DNA of 64,000 bases from Actinomycetes bacterium. GTDB taxonomy: Bacteria > Actinomycetota > Actinomycetes > Actinomycetales > Micrococcaceae. The DNA lies in the NCBI GenBank assembly GCA_023426375.1, contig JAFAAV010000037.1, positions 1-64,000 of the forward strand, given 5' to 3'. The position numbers and the translations under genes were made by a program. The notes beneath the pieces are model-generated. The model saw only the letters and a list, made by a program, of their open reading frames with translations, did not search any database and had not been told where the DNA came from. Below are positions 61,871-64,000 of this stretch, in pieces (the first letter of the stretch is position 1; each line of letters opens with the position of its first letter).

Positions 61871-62485
61871 CTACGAATCGACCCGCCAACCTGAGCGGAG
61901 CAGGTCGCCCAATTCTTGACCGGTCGAACCGTCCGCGGACGGGGTGCCCTGAGCCCAGGCCATGGACAGGGTCGCGAGGTACAGATTTCGACCGGTGAGA
62001 CCCTTGCGCGCCAGCCCATCTTCCTGGGCGGCTTTCAAGAACGCGCCGGTCGTGTCGATCACTTCCTGGCAGGTGAGGCGCAGCGGGGAATCCTGCTCGC
62101 CCAGGGCGGTGCGCAGCGGTTCGGGCAGACCCTCGTAGGCCGTCATCCAGCGAGTCACGGCATCGAGCCAGCGTTCGAGTGCAGCGCCGGAATCGCTGGC
62201 CTCTTTCTCGATGGCCGCGGCCTCGGCACTCAAGTCCGGCTGGCGCCCCTCGAGAACGCCGGCAACCAGAGCGTCCCTGGTGGGGAAATGGCGGTAGAGC
62301 GTCCCCGCGCCCACACCAGCCCGCTTGGCGACCGCATCCATGGAGACTTCCAGCCCCTCGGAAGCGAAGACCTGTTCGGCGATCTCCACAATGTGCGCTC
62401 GATTGCGCCGGGCATCAGCACGGGTGGGACGCGTGTTCCGAGTGGGGCGCTCTGATGAGGGGCCTCCGCCCACGGCTGAAGTCAT
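61871..62485 (-). CDS. TetR family transcriptional regulator
   Basis: A 204-residue repressor. The N-terminal helix-turn-helix has HIVEIAEQVFASEGLEVSMD and VAKRAGVGAGTLYRHFPTRD, followed by an all-helical ligand domain. It is divergent from the flavin monooxygenase at 62598, and the 112-base gap between them holds two GGAGA-N3-TCTCC palindromes, its likely operators. The natural inducer would be a substrate of the monooxygenase. Confidence 0.92.
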   Translation of the reverse strand: MTSAVGGGPSSERPTRNTRPTRADARRNRAHIVEIAEQVFASEGLEVSMDAVAKRAGVGAGTLYRHFPTRDALVAGVLEGRQPDLSAEAAAIEKEASDSGAALERWLDAVTRWMTAYEGLPEPLRTALGEQDSPLRLTCQEVIDTTGAFLKAAQEDGLARKGLTGRNLYLATLSMAWAQGTPSADGSTGQELGDLLRSGWRVDS

Positions 62486-62512
62486 GACGAGAACCGCCTT
62501 ATCGGTTGATTA

Positions 62513-62559
62513 ACGGAGAGCCTCTCCGTATTTTGGATCCTAAACCGGAGAGTGTCTCC
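62513..62559. promoter_or_regulatory. Two TetR operator palindromes
   Basis: ACGGAGAG-C-CTCTCCGT (62513-62529) is a perfect 17-bp palindrome, and GGAGAGTGTCTCC (62547-62559) is a second copy of its core. The centres are 32 bases apart, about three helical turns. Both lie between the divergent TetR and monooxygenase genes. Confidence 0.8.
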
Positions 62560-62597
62560 CATTATCTCACGAACCAACATCCCTCACAGGAGTCCCC

Positions 62598-63920
62598 ATG
62601 AGCAAACAACAGATGATCCTCGGCATGCAACTGGGCAGCGGCTACGGTACGCAGCCCATGGCCTGGAAAGCACCGGGGGTCGACTCGTCCAACTTCACGA
62701 ATTTCGACGCCCTGGTCCGCTACGCCCAGGCCGCCGAGCGCGGAAAGTTCGCCTTTCTCTTCCTCCCGGACTTCGCGGGCTTGAGCGCCGTTCCCGAGCA
62801 GGAAGCCCCCATGGTCACGCTGGATCCCATGATGACCCTGGCAGCGGTGGCGCGCGGTACCGAACGCATCGGACTGGTCGCCACCGGTTCCACCACGTTC
62901 AACGAGCCCTTCAACACGGCGCGCCAGTTCAAGGCCCTGGACGTCATGAGTCACGGTCGCGCGGGGTGGAACGCCGTGACCACCAGCGACCCTGCTTCCG
63001 GTGCCAATTACGGCAAGGAGATCGCACCCCGCCCGGAGCGCTACGAACGCGCCCACGAGACCATCCAGATCGCCCAGGCCCTGTGGGGTAGCTGGGAGAA
63101 GGACGCGTGGGTCAGGGATCGCTCCACGGGCACGTTCGTGGATCCCACCAAGATTCAGCCGATCAACCTGCAGGGCAAGCACGTGGGCTCCCGCGGCCCG
63201 CTGATCATTCCCCCGTCCGAGCAGGGCCAACCGGTGATTTTCCAGGCCGGTGGCGGTGAGTACGGTCTGGGCCTGGCAGGTCGGTACGCCAGCGCCGTCA
63301 TCGGTTCCACGTACACGATCGAGGACGCCAAGGCCCAGCGTGCCGCCGTCCGCAGGGCCGCAGAGGATGCCGGTCGTGATCCGGACGAGGTCAAGTTCTT
63401 TCCCGGAGTTCAACCCGCCATCGCCGGGAGCAAGCGCGAGGCCCTGGACCGGCGCGCAGCGCTGGGCCGCAAGGTCTTCCCCGCACGCGTTCCCTACCTG
63501 GGTGCCATGCTCGGTCTGTCGCTGGACGTGTCCCAGATGGACCAGCCCCTGACCCCTGAGCAATTGGACGCCGCTCGGCCCAGTCCGTTCGATCCTCGGT
63601 CCCCGCGTGCTCTGGAGGTTGCACGAGAGGGCTGGAGCATCCGCGACATCCTGGCCCACGGTGTGATCGACTACCACCCCACCCCCGTGGGCACCGCCGA
63701 GGACACCGCGAACCACCTTCAGGAATGGTTCGAGGCCGGCGCCGCGGACGGTTTCTGGATCAACATCGACATCTACGAGGACGGCATCGACACGTTCGTG
63801 GACCAGGTGGTGCCCATCTTGCAGGAACGCGGGCTCTACCACGCCGACTACGAGGGAACCACGCTCCGCGATCACCTGGGCGTTCCCGAGCAGTACGGCC
63901 AGGACCCGCGCCTCAGCTGA
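62598..63920 (+). CDS. LLM class flavin-dependent monooxygenase (NtaA/SnaA/DszA family)
   Basis: A 440-residue TIM-barrel monooxygenase using FMNH2 from a separate reductase. The diagnostic block SHGRAGWNAVTTSDPASGAN (family G-W-N-x-V-T-T) is intact, preceded by RIGLVATGSTTFNEPFNTAR and followed by PVIFQAGGGEYGLGLAGRYA. Relatives oxidise nitrilotriacetate, pristinamycin, dibenzothiophene sulfone and alkyl sulfides. The substrate here is unknown; the SfnB/DszC-like gene at 924 is the only other candidate sulfur monooxygenase and is not adjacent. An AGGAG precedes the ATG. Control by the divergent TetR repressor is likely. Confidence 0.92.
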   Translation: MSKQQMILGMQLGSGYGTQPMAWKAPGVDSSNFTNFDALVRYAQAAERGKFAFLFLPDFAGLSAVPEQEAPMVTLDPMMTLAAVARGTERIGLVATGSTTFNEPFNTARQFKALDVMSHGRAGWNAVTTSDPASGANYGKEIAPRPERYERAHETIQIAQALWGSWEKDAWVRDRSTGTFVDPTKIQPINLQGKHVGSRGPLIIPPSEQGQPVIFQAGGGEYGLGLAGRYASAVIGSTYTIEDAKAQRAAVRRAAEDAGRDPDEVKFFPGVQPAIAGSKREALDRRAALGRKVFPARVPYLGAMLGLSLDVSQMDQPLTPEQLDAARPSPFDPRSPRALEVAREGWSIRDILAHGVIDYHPTPVGTAEDTANHLQEWFEAGAADGFWINIDIYEDGIDTFVDQVVPILQERGLYHADYEGTTLRDHLGVPEQYGQDPRLS

Positions 63921-63929
63921 CGAGGCTCG

Positions 63930-63994
63930 CCATTTCATGACGCCTTACTGCAAGGTAGGGGGGGCTTACCGAGCAGTAAAGGGTCATCAGATGG
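63930..63994. repeat. 64-nt palindromic element, copy 2
   Basis: The left arm 63930-63952 (CCATTTCATGACGCC then TTACTGCA) pairs with the right arm ending at 63994 with about four mismatches over 22 positions; the G-rich centre GGTAGGGGGGGCTTACC resembles that of the copy at 61780. Both copies lie a short distance outside the TetR/monooxygenase pair and have the same orientation. Confidence 0.7.
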
Positions 63995-64000
63995 CGCCGG

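Overview
The window reads as a chromosomal segment of a high-GC Gram-positive actinobacterium, most likely of the Micrococcaceae (Kocuria-like; this is an inference from gene content and codon usage, not from a marker gene). Supporting signs are strongly GC-biased third codon positions, many GTG starts, a homodimeric-type pyruvate dehydrogenase E1 (AceE), a DtxR/IdeR-type regulator, CRP/GlxR-like promoter sites and an OpuC-type osmolyte transporter. No tRNA, rRNA, CRISPR array, insertion sequence or phage gene was seen.

Layout. 1-920: a decayed stretch with an SDR remnant ending in a poly-C tract, a GNAT remnant, and a 30-nt periodic, inverted repeat family. 924-5987: an SfnB/DszC-like monooxygenase behind a SAM (S-box) riboswitch, an M18 aminopeptidase, a CPBP protease and a class I glutamine amidotransferase. 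6109-9603: urate operon (uraD, uraH, urate oxidase, NCS2 permease). 9755-14959: aceE, a first rmlA, and a Tat-exported class V aminotransferase. 15000-30772: a lower-GC surface-polysaccharide region (CDP-alcohol transferase, five glycosyltransferase-type genes in all, a 1164-residue LamG/PKD surface protein with a lipoprotein partner, a second rmlA, Wzz-like protein, polymerase, flippase, beta-helix protein). 31017-46633: the ureide/glyoxylate block: IclR regulator, malic enzyme, malate synthase, a CitE-like DUF6986 protein, ureidoglycine aminohydrolase (allE), a one-cysteine Asp/Glu/hydantoin racemase homologue, NCS1 allantoin permease, hydroxypyruvate isomerase, tartronate semialdehyde reductase, glyoxylate carboligase, glycerate kinase and allantoinase. 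46756-64000: a DtxR regulator, a 59-residue protein plus Bcp peroxiredoxin, an OpuC-type ABC transporter, DJ-1/PfpI protein, alanine-glyoxylate-type aminotransferase, MFS exporter, secreted phospholipase A2-like protein with a coupled membrane protein, SRPBCC protein, an acyl-CoA-dehydrogenase/PIG-L-methyltransferase/GT2 operon, a GntR regulator, and a TetR/flavin monooxygenase pair bracketed by two copies of a ~64-nt palindromic element.

How it works together. Urate enters through the NCS2 permease and is oxidised by uricase/UraH/UraD to allantoin; allantoin (also imported by the NCS1 permease) is opened by allantoinase, and AllE acts on ureidoglycine. Glyoxylate is then used by glyoxylate carboligase to tartronate semialdehyde, reductase and glycerate kinase, or by malate synthase and malic enzyme, whose pyruvate could feed AceE. 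The allantoate amidohydrolase and ureidoglycolate lyase steps are not in the window. Four promoters (upstream of uraD, malic enzyme, the divergent permease/hyi pair, and the 59-residue protein plus bcp) share a palindrome of the form YGGAA-N6-TTCCR placed just after the -10 box. I propose this as the operator of the local IclR regulator, which would place a small unknown protein and a peroxiredoxin in the purine regulon, sensible because uricase makes hydrogen peroxide.
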